Positions 18,253-26,834 of a stretch of DNA of 64,000 nucleotides are shown here, piece after piece. How positions within the stretch are numbered: the stretch's first letter is position 1; every line of letters begins with the position of its first letter. This DNA comes from Phycisphaeraceae bacterium (GTDB lineage: Bacteria > Planctomycetota > Phycisphaerae > Phycisphaerales > UBA1924). The stretch spans positions 62,001-126,000 of the forward strand of contig JAHBXG010000001.1 of assembly GCA_019636565.1 (NCBI GenBank). The letters run 5' to 3'. The notes under the pieces were generated by a model. That model ran no database searches. It was not told the origin of the DNA and saw nothing but the letters and a program-made list of their open reading frames with translations. Both the position numbers and the translations under genes were made by a program.

Positions 18253-19719
18253 TCAGAACATCGCCGCCGAGATGCTGCTCACCATGCCCGCGCCGCTGTT
18301 ATCAACAGCCGCGGAGTAGTTCAGCATCTCCACGCGCTCGGGCTGAACGGTCTTCATCGCCGCGACCAGATTTCCCGTCGAGCACCAGCGCGTCGGGTTC
18401 TGCTGCCACGCCATCGACGCGACCAGATCGTCCGGCCGCACCGTCCGGAAGATCTCCAGCATCTCCTTGTCGTGCGCGAACGTCTTGTTGCGGAACTCGG
18501 CCGCTTCGGGCGTGTCGCCGGCCGGCCCCTGCTGATCGCCAAAGGCCGGGCCCACGTGCGACAGGTCCGCACTGCTCACCACCAGCGTCTTGCCCGGCAG
18601 CGAGGAGAGCGTCGCCCGCAGCGCATCCACAAACGGCTGGAGCGCAAGCCCCTTGCCGTCGTAACTCTCGCCGTTGTTCACCGCCGGATCGTGCACCAGG
18701 GCCGCGAACACCTTGGGGAAATTCCCCGCCTCGTCCCGCCCGACGCAGTGCTGAATCCACGGGATCTGCAATTCCACCGAGTGCTCGCGCTCGTGGTCGT
18801 AGCGGTTTTGGAAAAGCAACTCCGTGTTCGCAGCGCCCAGCTTCTCCTTCAGCGTCGCCAGCAACTTCTCGTCAAGTTCGCACGTTCCGAGCACGGTGCG
18901 ATACCCCTTGTCGCATCCGCACACGCCCGTCGAGTCGCCGAAGTGATTCGTGCCCAGCACGACGATGCGATCGGGGCGATCCGTCACCCGCATCCGGCCC
19001 CACACGCTCGCGTAGTTGATCCACCCGCGCGCATAATCAATGTGCGGCGCGACCAGGCCCTTGGGCAACTGGTCGAAACTCGGCTTGTCCGCGTTCTCGA
19101 GCGCCTTGTCGATCCACGCGTCGAAAATCTCCCGCAGTTTCGTCCCGCCGATCTCATCCTTCCGCGCCTCCGGCAACGCCGCGGCACGCTCCTGCACCTG
19201 CCTCTGAAGTTTCTGCGCCTCCGCCTGATCCTCCGGGGGCTTCGCCGGCAGGTTCATCTCCTTCGCCACTTCCTGCATCACCAGAGCATCGACAAACGTC
19301 GCCGTCGTCGCCGGGGGCAGAATCGGAGACGAATCAAATTCCGTCTTCATCTTCGTCATGATCTCGTCGAACTTCGGACCAAAGAGCAGGCCCGACTCGT
19401 CCAACTGCACCACAAACTGGCCCATGATCTCCGGTGTCAACCCGCGCCCAACTTCCGCGCAGATCTGATCCACCGATCGCTCCCCGTTCATCAGGGGCAG
19501 CACCACCTGCATCGCCGGCGCCGTGATCACGATCCGATCCGTAATCTGCTTGGCGTCCGCGAGCCCCAGCGCCTGCTGATCTCCCACCTGCGCCGCAAAC
19601 CCGCGCAGCGCGCGAATCTTCGGCTTGCTGTGGTGCGCCCACTCCGGGTGAAACGGGGGCATTTTGGGCTGGCCAGCAGGGCCGCCGGTTGGGTTCTGGC
19701 CGGGATTTTCAGTGGTCAT
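18253..19719 (-). CDS. Memo-family protein (AmmeMemoRadiSam system protein B type) with N-terminal extension
   Basis: 488 residues. ATG at 19719 is used; a TTG two codons earlier is possible. The C-terminal half is a Memo domain: VAPHIDYARGW, VLGTNHFGD, HEREHSVELQIPWI and SSADLSHVG carry the conserved metal-binding His/Asp residues. The first 200 residues resemble a PqqD-like winged domain (QITDRIVITAPAMQVVLPLM) plus a charged helical linker. No AmmeMemoRadiSam A or radical-SAM partner is in the window, so the biochemical role is open. A TAGAGT box ends 5 bases before the ATG, which suggests a leaderless message. Confidence 0.85.
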   Translation of the reverse strand: MTTENPGQNPTGGPAGQPKMPPFHPEWAHHSKPKIRALRGFAAQVGDQQALGLADAKQITDRIVITAPAMQVVLPLMNGERSVDQICAEVGRGLTPEIMGQFVVQLDESGLLFGPKFDEIMTKMKTEFDSSPILPPATTATFVDALVMQEVAKEMNLPAKPPEDQAEAQKLQRQVQERAAALPEARKDEIGGTKLREIFDAWIDKALENADKPSFDQLPKGLVAPHIDYARGWINYASVWGRMRVTDRPDRIVVLGTNHFGDSTGVCGCDKGYRTVLGTCELDEKLLATLKEKLGAANTELLFQNRYDHEREHSVELQIPWIQHCVGRDEAGNFPKVFAALVHDPAVNNGESYDGKGLALQPFVDALRATLSSLPGKTLVVSSADLSHVGPAFGDQQGPAGDTPEAAEFRNKTFAHDKEMLEIFRTVRPDDLVASMAWQQNPTRWCSTGNLVAAMKTVQPERVEMLNYSAAVDNSGAGMVSSISAAMF

Positions 19720-19730
19720 GCGCAACTCTA
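19720..19730 (-). promoter_or_regulatory. -10 box of a likely leaderless promoter (Memo gene)
   Basis: TAGAGT on the minus strand (19730-19725) followed by 5 bases and the ATG at 19719. Confidence 0.5.
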
Positions 19731-19858
19731 GGAACGCACACCTCGCACCGAGTCCCTATTCACCACCCCACCGCCGCAAAATCGCCCCGGCTCGCGCCTA
19801 ATATCCCGACCCTGCACGGAGCGCCCCGCCCTCCGGCGGCAATTTCACGAGGTTTCTT

Positions 19859-20209
19859 ATGGCCACTGCTTCTGCCAAGTCATCCCCCGCCACTATTCAC
19901 GCCTTCAAGGCTGGCACCAATGTCGTCTGCACCGTCAGCGCCATGCCCAAGGCTACCGGCGCGATCTCCACGATCGAGCGCCTCATGCGTCGCGATCCCG
20001 ACAACCGCCGCGCTTTGGGGCGCGCCCAGACCAAGCGTCGCCAGCGCATGACCATCTACAACCGCGGCAACCGCGATTGGGTCAGCCGCGAGACCGCCGC
20101 CCGCGTCGTCCGCGTCGAAAAGGGTGCTGCCTGGAAGATGGTCTACACCCTCGACCTCGCCCCCGATATCGCCTCGGTCAGCCGCTTCATCCAGATCAAG
20201 GCCGGCTGA
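19859..20209 (+). CDS. Small basic protein of unknown function
   Basis: 116 residues, very rich in Arg and Lys in the middle (RLMRRDPDNRRALGR, then TKRRQRMTIYNRGNRDW). It ends in a short beta-like stretch. GAGG lies 6 bases before the ATG and a strong terminator follows, so it is probably well expressed from its own promoter (TAATAT at 19799-19804 is a -10 candidate). The composition suggests RNA, DNA or ribosome binding, but no family is recognised. Confidence 0.75.
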   Translation: MATASAKSSPATIHAFKAGTNVVCTVSAMPKATGAISTIERLMRRDPDNRRALGRAQTKRRQRMTIYNRGNRDWVSRETAARVVRVEKGAAWKMVYTLDLAPDIASVSRFIQIKAG

Positions 20210-20236
20210 GCCTCGCTTCATCCCACGAATCAAACG

Positions 20237-20268
20237 CGACCGCCCCGAACGGGCGGTCGTTTGTTTTT
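20237..20268 (+). terminator. Rho-independent terminator of the small basic protein gene
   Basis: Stem GACCGCCC with GGGCGGTC, 5-base loop, then TTTGTTTTT; 28 bases after the stop. Confidence 0.93.
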
Positions 20269-20326
20269 CGTTCCGCGAACCCCCGCGAACCGAAAGTTCC
20301 AGAAGCCGGTAAGCGCTATGCGGGAA

Positions 20327-20347
20327 CCCCCTCCCTGTGGGAGGGGG
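20327..20347. repeat. Perfect short palindrome, CCCCCTCCC type
   Basis: CCCCCTCCC and GGGAGGGGG separated by TGT, followed by a G-rich run. It lies between two genes and has no T-tract, so it is not a terminator. Similar hairpins are dispersed repeats in many genomes; no second copy is seen here. Confidence 0.5.
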
Positions 20348-20458
20348 CTGGGGCCGGTTCATTTCGCGCTCGAGCACAGCGCTGGCGCTTGTTCCCAAAG
20401 TCGGCCCGCGATTTCCCAATGACTCTTCACCGTGTCGCTCGCCTCTCGGACACCCACA

Positions 20459-21028
20459 ATGAAACTCCTCCCTTTCTCCATCCTCACCTCATCGCTCATT
20501 CTGATCTCCTGCGGCGAAGAAGCCAAGCCTCAACCGGCGCCCAAACCGGTAACGCAGGAACCCGCGCCGCCCGCCCCCGAGCCCGTCAAGCCGACGGAAA
20601 CACCTGTTGCTGCCGCGCCCGTTGAAACACCGGCTCCGGCACCCGCGCCGGCGAGACCCACCTACACCGTGCGCGCAGAAATCGAAACCCTCCCCGGCAT
20701 CGAAAGCAGCGTGCTCCGATTGCACCACGAGCGAATCGCCAACTTTGCAAACAAAGAGGGCAAGGTCGGCACCGATTCACAGGGCAAGCCCGGCATGAAG
20801 CCCATGACGATGGGCTTCTCCAAGGGTCCCGGCGTTTCGTACGAAGGCCTGAAGCAGGGCGACAAGGTCGAAGTCATCCTCGAGATGGACTGGGAAGCGA
20901 CGCTCCCCGAGGAGCGCATCATCATCACGAAACTCACCAGACTTCCCGCCGAAACCAAACTCGATTTCGAGGGTCAGCGTTCGGTAAGCGATCCCAAGCC
21001 GCCAGAGCCCAAGCCCGAACCCAAGTAA
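20459..21028 (+). CDS. Lipoprotein with CusF-like copper-binding domain
   Basis: 189 residues. The signal peptide ends in the lipobox LISCGEE. Next comes a Pro/Glu/Ala-rich spacer to about residue 70, then a CusF-like OB-fold domain. It has VLRLHHERI with the early His, MKPMTMGFS with the Met-x-Met pair, and LKQGDKVEVILEMDW as the closing strand. In CusF these His and Met residues bind Cu(I)/Ag(I). This suggests a periplasmic copper chaperone, though the tryptophan position typical of CusF is not obvious. No Cus pump gene is nearby. The tail repeats KPPEPKPEPK. Confidence 0.72.
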   Translation: MKLLPFSILTSSLILISCGEEAKPQPAPKPVTQEPAPPAPEPVKPTETPVAAAPVETPAPAPAPARPTYTVRAEIETLPGIESSVLRLHHERIANFANKEGKVGTDSQGKPGMKPMTMGFSKGPGVSYEGLKQGDKVEVILEMDWEATLPEERIIITKLTRLPAETKLDFEGQRSVSDPKPPEPKPEPK

Positions 21029-21038
21029 TTCGCAAGCC

Positions 21039-21082
21039 AAAAAAAAAGCCCCGGCGCTGCGGGCAAACGCTCGAGCGCCGGG
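21039..21082 (-). terminator. Terminator of the uracil-DNA glycosylase gene
   Basis: On the minus strand a 9-bp stem CCCGGCGCT / AGCGCCGGG with a 15-base loop runs into a tract of about nine T. It lies between convergent genes. Confidence 0.85.
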
Positions 21083-21287
21083 TCTCGTGGGGGTCACTTG
21101 TTCCCCGCCGCCAAGCCCAAAAACTCGGCCGGTGCGACAGGGCGGTTTCCGATACGCAAGGTTCCGCACCCGGTTCAGGATTCTCTCTGACTTTTTTTGT
21201 CACCGCTTACAGATGGAGCATCGGATCCCCCAGGAGCCGGCCCCACCTCAACTGGCCCGGTCCAAAACCGGCCGATTCCCGGCCGAT

Positions 21288-22145
21288 CTACGCCCCCGCC
21301 GCACGGGGTGTAAGCCCCAGAAATTTCACGACTTGCAACAGGTCCGACCAGACCTTTTTCCGGTTCTCCGGGGTGTAGTCCCGAAGCAGGTACGCCGGGT
21401 GATACGTGGGCATCACGGGAATTTCGAGCCCCCCGGCGTGCAGCTCCTTTGCCGCAGGCAGCAGCCCCTGCCCCGCCAAGAACCTCACCTTCGCGAACTT
21501 CCCGCGCAAACTCCCCATCGATGCCTCGGTCGCCAGGACCGTCTTTGACGCCGGCAATCCCAGCGTCACGATCACCTCCGGATTCACAATTCGGACCTGA
21601 TCGATCAGGTACGGCTTGCACAATTCTGCTTCCCGCCCGGTCGGCGTCGCGTTGCCCGGCGGGCGGGTCTTCAGCACGTTGCAGATGTACACATCGTCGC
21701 GCTTCAATCCCATCGCGACGATCATCTTGTCCAGCAACTGTCCCGCCTTGCCCACAAAGGGCCGACCCGTCTTGTCCTCTTCGGCACCCGGCGCCTCGCC
21801 GATGAACATCAGCCGCGCGCACGGATCCCCCTCACCGAACACGATCGAGTGATGATCCGTCACAAAGTGCTGGTGCGGCGCGTCCGCCTCGTATCTCGCC
21901 CGGAGTTCATCGAGCAGTTTGACCGAGCGCTCCCGATCCCGGCCTCGCGAATTGCCGCGCACCGCATCCGGCTCAGTCGTCTTCCCCGGTGCGTCGCCGA
22001 TCTGCGGCTTGGCTTCGATCTCAACGGTTGCCGCCGGCGCATCGGCGGCTCCGCGGCGGCCCAGCGGAATGAAATCAACACCCATGAGCCGCGCCGTGTC
22101 CGCGCTCACTGCCACAAACCGACGCTCGATGGTTCGCTCGCTCAT
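21288..22145 (-). CDS. Uracil-DNA glycosylase, family 4/5 type, lacking the 4Fe-4S ligands
   Basis: 285 residues. It excises uracil from DNA by flipping the base and hydrolysing the N-glycosidic bond. Family motifs are clear: GEAPGAEEDKTGRPFVG (motif 1 and the uracil pocket), NVLKTRPPGNATPTGREAEL, and MPTYHPAYLLRD (motif 2 with the catalytic His). Family 4 enzymes normally carry a CxxC near the start, the Cys of KCRPP, and one more. Here the N-terminal pair is absent and KCRPP reads KTRPP; only the LCKPYL cysteine remains. A cluster is therefore unlikely. The first 75 residues are a variable extension. ATG at 22145 chosen; TACATT ends 7 bases upstream. Confidence 0.88.
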   Translation of the reverse strand: MSERTIERRFVAVSADTARLMGVDFIPLGRRGAADAPAATVEIEAKPQIGDAPGKTTEPDAVRGNSRGRDRERSVKLLDELRARYEADAPHQHFVTDHHSIVFGEGDPCARLMFIGEAPGAEEDKTGRPFVGKAGQLLDKMIVAMGLKRDDVYICNVLKTRPPGNATPTGREAELCKPYLIDQVRIVNPEVIVTLGLPASKTVLATEASMGSLRGKFAKVRFLAGQGLLPAAKELHAGGLEIPVMPTYHPAYLLRDYTPENRKKVWSDLLQVVKFLGLTPRAAGA

Positions 22146-22158
22146 TCGCTCCAATGTA
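22146..22158 (-). promoter_or_regulatory. -10 box of a likely leaderless promoter (uracil-DNA glycosylase gene)
   Basis: TACATT on the minus strand (22158-22153), 7 bases before the ATG at 22145. A GGAG also lies between the box and the start. Confidence 0.45.
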
Positions 22159-22185
22159 CAGCAACCAACCGGGAAAGAACATCGC

Positions 22186-23607
22186 TTACTTGAGCGCCTT
22201 TTCCACCGCCTGCGTCAGGTTGCTTTCCAGGTAGTCCAGCACCACTTCCTGATCGTTCGTTCCGCCCGGGGGAGTCGCCAGACCCCGAGATCCCCAGACG
22301 ATCTTCCCGTCTTTGCCGATCACATAGAAGGTCGGCCATCCGCTCACCCGGTAACTGCCCGAAACCTGCTGCGCGCCGGCGAGCGACTCGTAGGTGTACC
22401 CCTTCTCCTTCTTGAACTTCACCGGGTCCGCATTCGGATTCGACTCAAAGTTCATCCCCAGCACCACCACGCCCTTGTCCGCGAATTTCTCGTGGATCTT
22501 CTGCACGGCGGGCATCGCGATGCGGCACGGCGGGCACCACGTCCCCCAGAAATCGAGCACCACCACTTTCCCCTTGAACTCCTCCAGCGTCCGCTCCTTG
22601 CCGTCAAAGTCCTTCAATTTGAACGCCGGAGGAGTGCTTCCTGGCCGGAGCAGTTCATCATCTGACGGTGCCAGCGGAAACTTCGGCGCCGCGTCCGCTA
22701 CTGGAGCCGGAGCAGGAACAGGGTTCACCGCCGGCTTCTTGGCCTGCGGCTTTGCGCCCTCCTTCGGTAGATTCCTATCAGCCGAGAGCGTGAACCCCGC
22801 GGGCAACTCCACCTCGAACGAGACACCCGAAGCTTCCGGCGTTCCGACCACATTCGAATACGAGATCACGATGCCCGCCTCGCCGCGCTTCTCTTTGGGC
22901 AGGCGCACGGTCGCGGGGCGGAACATCTCGAGCCGCCTCGGTAAGCCGTCCTTCTGCGCAACAAACAACTTGAACGGCACCGGCGGGTTTTTGCCCGAGG
23001 CCGGAACAACCCACAGCACGTCACATTCGAAGCCGTTCACCGTCTCGGGGTCTTCAAACTCGATTTTTTGTGCGTCGTCGAGATTCCCAAAGGGCGGATC
23101 AGCAAACAACTCCCACGCCACCGTCGCAGCCGCGTCTGCCTGGTTCATGTCCAGGCGCACGACGTCAAAATCCGCCGGCGCGGTCTTCCGTAATACTTTT
23201 CGCTTCTCGATGAGCGCGGAAAGAATCAGGCCGTCCCACGCCGCCCGCACCGTCACGGGGTTGTTCTTCTGTGCGGCCTTCGGGTCCACCCACTCGAATC
23301 CGAACGTTCCATCCACCAGAATCTTCCAGCCGCCCGCCTCCAGCCGCTCCGCAACCACCTTGGTCTGGCTAACGGCGATCCGCCGCCCGTCTGGCATCTG
23401 GACCCGTGCTTCGCCGTCGTAGCGAAGGGTCGTGACGTCTCCCAGCACACCCCGCATTCGGTGAATCAGGTTCGTCACGCGCTCCGGCGGCGCTTCTGCC
23501 GCGGCCGGCGCTGCGCCCAGGGTCAGGCCGATGCCACCGGGCAAGGCTGTCAAGGCCACTGCCAGGAGGCAGGCGCGAATTCCGAATCCGGTTTTCTCCG
23601 TAATCAT
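22186..23607 (-). CDS. Exported TlpA-type thioredoxin with N-terminal DUF2092-like domain
   Basis: 473 residues with a signal peptide. Residues about 40-290 resemble a LolA-like/DUF2092 lipoprotein-carrier fold (VLRKTAPADFDVVRLDMN, GFECDVLWVVPASGKNPP). A Pro/Ala linker follows, and residues about 325-473 are a TlpA/ResA-like thioredoxin domain with the active site WCPPC in FWGTWCPPCRIAMP and the cis-Pro in VSGWPTFYVIG. It probably reduces or makes disulfides in the periplasm. A TAAAAT box lies 12 bases before the ATG, with GAGAA between. Confidence 0.87.
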   Translation of the reverse strand: MITEKTGFGIRACLLAVALTALPGGIGLTLGAAPAAAEAPPERVTNLIHRMRGVLGDVTTLRYDGEARVQMPDGRRIAVSQTKVVAERLEAGGWKILVDGTFGFEWVDPKAAQKNNPVTVRAAWDGLILSALIEKRKVLRKTAPADFDVVRLDMNQADAAATVAWELFADPPFGNLDDAQKIEFEDPETVNGFECDVLWVVPASGKNPPVPFKLFVAQKDGLPRRLEMFRPATVRLPKEKRGEAGIVISYSNVVGTPEASGVSFEVELPAGFTLSADRNLPKEGAKPQAKKPAVNPVPAPAPVADAAPKFPLAPSDDELLRPGSTPPAFKLKDFDGKERTLEEFKGKVVVLDFWGTWCPPCRIAMPAVQKIHEKFADKGVVVLGMNFESNPNADPVKFKKEKGYTYESLAGAQQVSGSYRVSGWPTFYVIGKDGKIVWGSRGLATPPGGTNDQEVVLDYLESNLTQAVEKALK

Positions 23608-23815
23608 AAATTTTTTCTCATTTTAGGGCGATTTGTGAGAGCGTTTTCAGAGAAGAGAGAGGACAATAGGGACGCCGACTTGTGGGGTCGGCTGACTCGG
23701 ATTGTTGGGTTCGGCGTAGAGCGCCGAAGTACGCTCAGCGGTTCGGAGAATGGACAAGGGCAGTCGTCAGAAACTTTGCCGCATCCGGGCGGCGCAGTGC
23801 GCGAGGAGAAGTGTC

Positions 23816-25525
23816 TTGCAGAATTCGATTTTGCCCGCCGGCCTTCTGGCGGCGGGCTTGCTCGGAGCGACCGCGTTCGCCGGGAACGCGCCACTCGATG
23901 TGATCCTCACGTCCGGAACCGCAGCCCCCGGCACCGAAGCCGGAACGCAATTTCGCTCGTTCATGGCCCCAGCGATTTCCGAGAGCGGCAACTTTGCCTT
24001 CGTCGGAAACCTGACCTCATCCACGCAATCCTCGGGTCTTTGGATTGGCACGCAGGGCAACTGGACTCTTCTCGCACGCGAAGGCCAGAGCCTGACCGGC
24101 GGCTTCGGACCCCTCAAGTCGCTCACGAGCAGTTTCATCGCATTCAACAGCAATTCCCAGGTGGCGTTCATCGCCCGCTCGGGTTCAGGCGATGGAACGC
24201 TTCGCGTTTTCCGCGCCTCGCAATCCACCGGTGTCCAAGTGATCGCCAGCGTCGGACAACAGGCCCCGGGCTTGCTGGTCGGCGTCACCTTCCGTGACTT
24301 CGGCGACCCGGTGATCAACGCCGGCGGACAGATCTCGTTCAACGCCGCGCTCCAGGGTCCCGGCATTACCGCTTCCAACCAGGGAAGCGTCTGGCTCTAC
24401 AGCTCTGGCGTGCTCCTCCCCGTTCTGAAGGGCGGCGACGTTCCCAATGTCACTCAGCCGACCACGACGGTTCGCGAACTGATGCTCCCGCTCCTGAACT
24501 CCGCGGGCAAGCTCGCCTTCGGCGGAATCGTTCAGGGCCCCCTCGTCTCGGCGATGAACGACAGCGCCCGCTGGACCGCCAGCAACTGGGTTCCGAGCCT
24601 TCAGGTCGTCGGCGGCACGCTCATCCCGCTCAGCGAAGACGGTGGTGGCTACGTCATCCGGCGCGTGCTCCCCGGCATGCACCGCATGAACAGCTCGGGC
24701 ACGATCGTCTTCTTCGCCGATTACGACGATGCCCAGGCGGTCCCCAAGTTCGCGCATTCCATCTGGGTCACCAGCCCGACCGGCCTGGTCCCCGCCGTAT
24801 CTCGCATTTCCACCATTCAGGCTTACGGCGAACCGCTTAGCGTCTCCGCCTTTTCGTCCGCTGTGATCGATACCGCCGGAAACGTTCACTTCAAGGCCAC
24901 CGTCGCCGGCTCCCAGGTCACGCCGGAAACAGATAACGGTTTCTTTACACGCTCACCCAGCGGTGTCGTCTCCCAGCGCGTGCGGGCCGGACAACTGGCC
25001 CCCGGAGTTCCTGGTGCGCGCAAGACGTTTGAGCTTTCTCCCTACGCCGCCGTCGGCCCGCAGGGCGAACTCTTCCTCAGCGCGCCGCTCAAGGGGTTCA
25101 TCCCCGGGGTCCGGTACGACCGCGTGCTCTTTGTCAATTACCCCAACGGAACAACTTCCAAGGTTGTCGCGACCGGCGATTCCATTCTCGTGAACGGTCA
25201 ATCCAAGACCATCTCGTCGATCGGCAACTACTACGCCGGAAACGGTCAGGACGGCCTCGCAAGCTCCATCAACGCCGCCGGGCAGTTCGTTTTCCGCCTC
25301 CAGTTCAGCGATAACTCATGGGCGATCGTGCGCAACCAGCTCCGCCCTTCGTGCATCGCCGATTTCAACGGTGACCGCTTCGTCGACGACGAGGATTTCT
25401 CGTTTTTCGCTGCGTCCTACGACGCACTCGTCTCCGGCCCCGGCGATCTCGATCGGAATGGCGTCTGCGACGATGCCGACTTTGTCTGGTTCGTCTCCGC
25501 GTATTCCGCGATCATCTGCCCGTAA
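23816..25525 (+). CDS. Secreted repeat protein with paired C-terminal DxNxD module
   Basis: 569 residues from the TTG at 23816, chosen because GAGGAG lies 7 bases before it and the result begins directly with a signal peptide (SILPAGLLAAGLLGATAFA). The body is a repetitive beta-rich fold built from units with SGxGxFAFVGN-like and INAGGQISFNA-like strands, as in exported planctomycete proteins of the DUF7453 type. The last 60 residues hold two DxNxDxxVDDxDF modules with flanking cysteines. Probably cell-surface or extracellular. Not a recognisable enzyme. Confidence 0.82.
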   Translation: MQNSILPAGLLAAGLLGATAFAGNAPLDVILTSGTAAPGTEAGTQFRSFMAPAISESGNFAFVGNLTSSTQSSGLWIGTQGNWTLLAREGQSLTGGFGPLKSLTSSFIAFNSNSQVAFIARSGSGDGTLRVFRASQSTGVQVIASVGQQAPGLLVGVTFRDFGDPVINAGGQISFNAALQGPGITASNQGSVWLYSSGVLLPVLKGGDVPNVTQPTTTVRELMLPLLNSAGKLAFGGIVQGPLVSAMNDSARWTASNWVPSLQVVGGTLIPLSEDGGGYVIRRVLPGMHRMNSSGTIVFFADYDDAQAVPKFAHSIWVTSPTGLVPAVSRISTIQAYGEPLSVSAFSSAVIDTAGNVHFKATVAGSQVTPETDNGFFTRSPSGVVSQRVRAGQLAPGVPGARKTFELSPYAAVGPQGELFLSAPLKGFIPGVRYDRVLFVNYPNGTTSKVVATGDSILVNGQSKTISSIGNYYAGNGQDGLASSINAAGQFVFRLQFSDNSWAIVRNQLRPSCIADFNGDRFVDDEDFSFFAASYDALVSGPGDLDRNGVCDDADFVWFVSAYSAIICP

Positions 25526-25532
25526 CGCCCGT

Positions 25533-25546
25533 TATAATCCGGGGCT
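25533..25546 (+). promoter_or_regulatory. -10 box of a likely leaderless promoter (epimerase gene)
   Basis: A perfect TATAAT (25533-25538) ends 8 bases before the ATG at 25547. No -35 element is evident. Confidence 0.6.
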
Positions 25547-26575
25547 ATGAAGCTCCCGGCGGACAAGGTGCATCGGCTGCGTCCCTTCTACAACGGACGA
25601 ACCGTCTGCGTGACCGGCGGCGCCGGCTTTATTGGCGGGCACCTTGTCGACGCCCTCCTCTCGCTCGGCGCTTCCATCCGCGTCATCGACGATCTCTCCA
25701 ACTCCACGCTCGAACACCTCGCCGAACTCATCGAGCTCGAGCCCGAACGCGTCCGCTTCCTCCGGGGCAGCATCCTCGACGACGACGCCCTCTCCGAGGC
25801 CGTCGCCGGCGCGGCCACGGTGTTCCACCTCGGTGCCGTTTGCAGCGTGCAGCGATCGGTGGACGATCCGCAGCGCTCGTTCAGCGTCAATGCCACCGGA
25901 ACACTCCGCGTTCTTCAGGCTTCGAAGCGGACTACTTCTCTTTCGGGCTCCGGCGTGGAACGCATCGTCTTCGCTTCCAGCAGCTCACCTTACGGAGACG
26001 AGCCCACGCTGCCCCGCGTCGAAACACAGACTCCCCGACCGCTCAGCCCGTACGCCGCCAGCAAGCTCTCGGCCGAGCACCTGCTCAGCGTGCACGCGCG
26101 ATGCTACGGGATGAGCACCATTTCGCTGCGCCTCTTCAACGTCTTTGGCCCTCGCCAGCCCGCCGACTCGCCCTATTCCGGTGTGATCGCCGCGTTCGCA
26201 CGCCGCCTCATGGCCGGCGAACCGCCCGTCATCTTCGGCGACGGGCTTCAGACCCGCGACTTTACGTTTGTCTCCGACGCGGTCTTGGCCTTCCTCCTCG
26301 CCGGCGCATCCAAAGTCCCGCCCCGGGGCGAGGTCGTCAACATCGGTACCGGGCGAAGCGTCACGCTGCTCGAACTCGCCCGCTTGATGGCGCAGGCCGC
26401 CGGCACACCGAACATCCATCCGATCCTTCAGCCCGAACGACCTGCCGACGTCAAACACTCTCTTGCGAACATCGCGCTCGCGCGTGAATTACTCGGCTTC
26501 GAACCAATGAACACGCTCGAAGCCGGCCTGGTTGAATTGATCGAGTGGTGCAAGCAGTCGGTTCCGGCTTCCTGA
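25547..26575 (+). CDS. NAD-dependent sugar-nucleotide epimerase/dehydratase (extended SDR)
   Basis: 342 residues. The Rossmann dinucleotide motif is VTGGAGFIGGHL (about residues 23-34), the catalytic pair is YAASK (YxxxK), with the Ser in SSSSPYGDEP. NVFGPRQPADSPYSGVI and GDGLQTRDFTFVSD match the UDP-glucose 4-epimerase-like group. It acts on a nucleotide sugar in the cytoplasm, for polysaccharide or glycoprotein synthesis; which sugar is unknown. The start follows a TATAAT by only 8 bases. Confidence 0.9.
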   Translation: MKLPADKVHRLRPFYNGRTVCVTGGAGFIGGHLVDALLSLGASIRVIDDLSNSTLEHLAELIELEPERVRFLRGSILDDDALSEAVAGAATVFHLGAVCSVQRSVDDPQRSFSVNATGTLRVLQASKRTTSLSGSGVERIVFASSSSPYGDEPTLPRVETQTPRPLSPYAASKLSAEHLLSVHARCYGMSTISLRLFNVFGPRQPADSPYSGVIAAFARRLMAGEPPVIFGDGLQTRDFTFVSDAVLAFLLAGASKVPPRGEVVNIGTGRSVTLLELARLMAQAAGTPNIHPILQPERPADVKHSLANIALARELLGFEPMNTLEAGLVELIEWCKQSVPAS

Positions 26576-26834
26576 ATCCTTTCGGAGGCTCCAAACGCTC
26601 CATCTCATCCGCGAAACCGCTGTTGGAATCTGGGAATTGTTCCGATTGGCCCTCATCAGCCGATTCAGATTCCGCGGCCCTTACTGGCATTGGCGGATGC
26701 ATACGGCTTTTGGTCGGGGGCGTCCTTCCCGACTTGATCTGGTACGCTCTGTCGTGAGGTATGGGGCTTGGGTGCACCGCATGCGCCGGCTGATGTAACC
26801 GGCGCGTCGCGCCACCTTCCGATGGAGTTTCGCC

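Noticed and set aside
18238..19731. Open frame of 497 codons on the plus strand
   Set aside because: Exactly antisense to the Memo gene; His/Arg-rich shadow translation.
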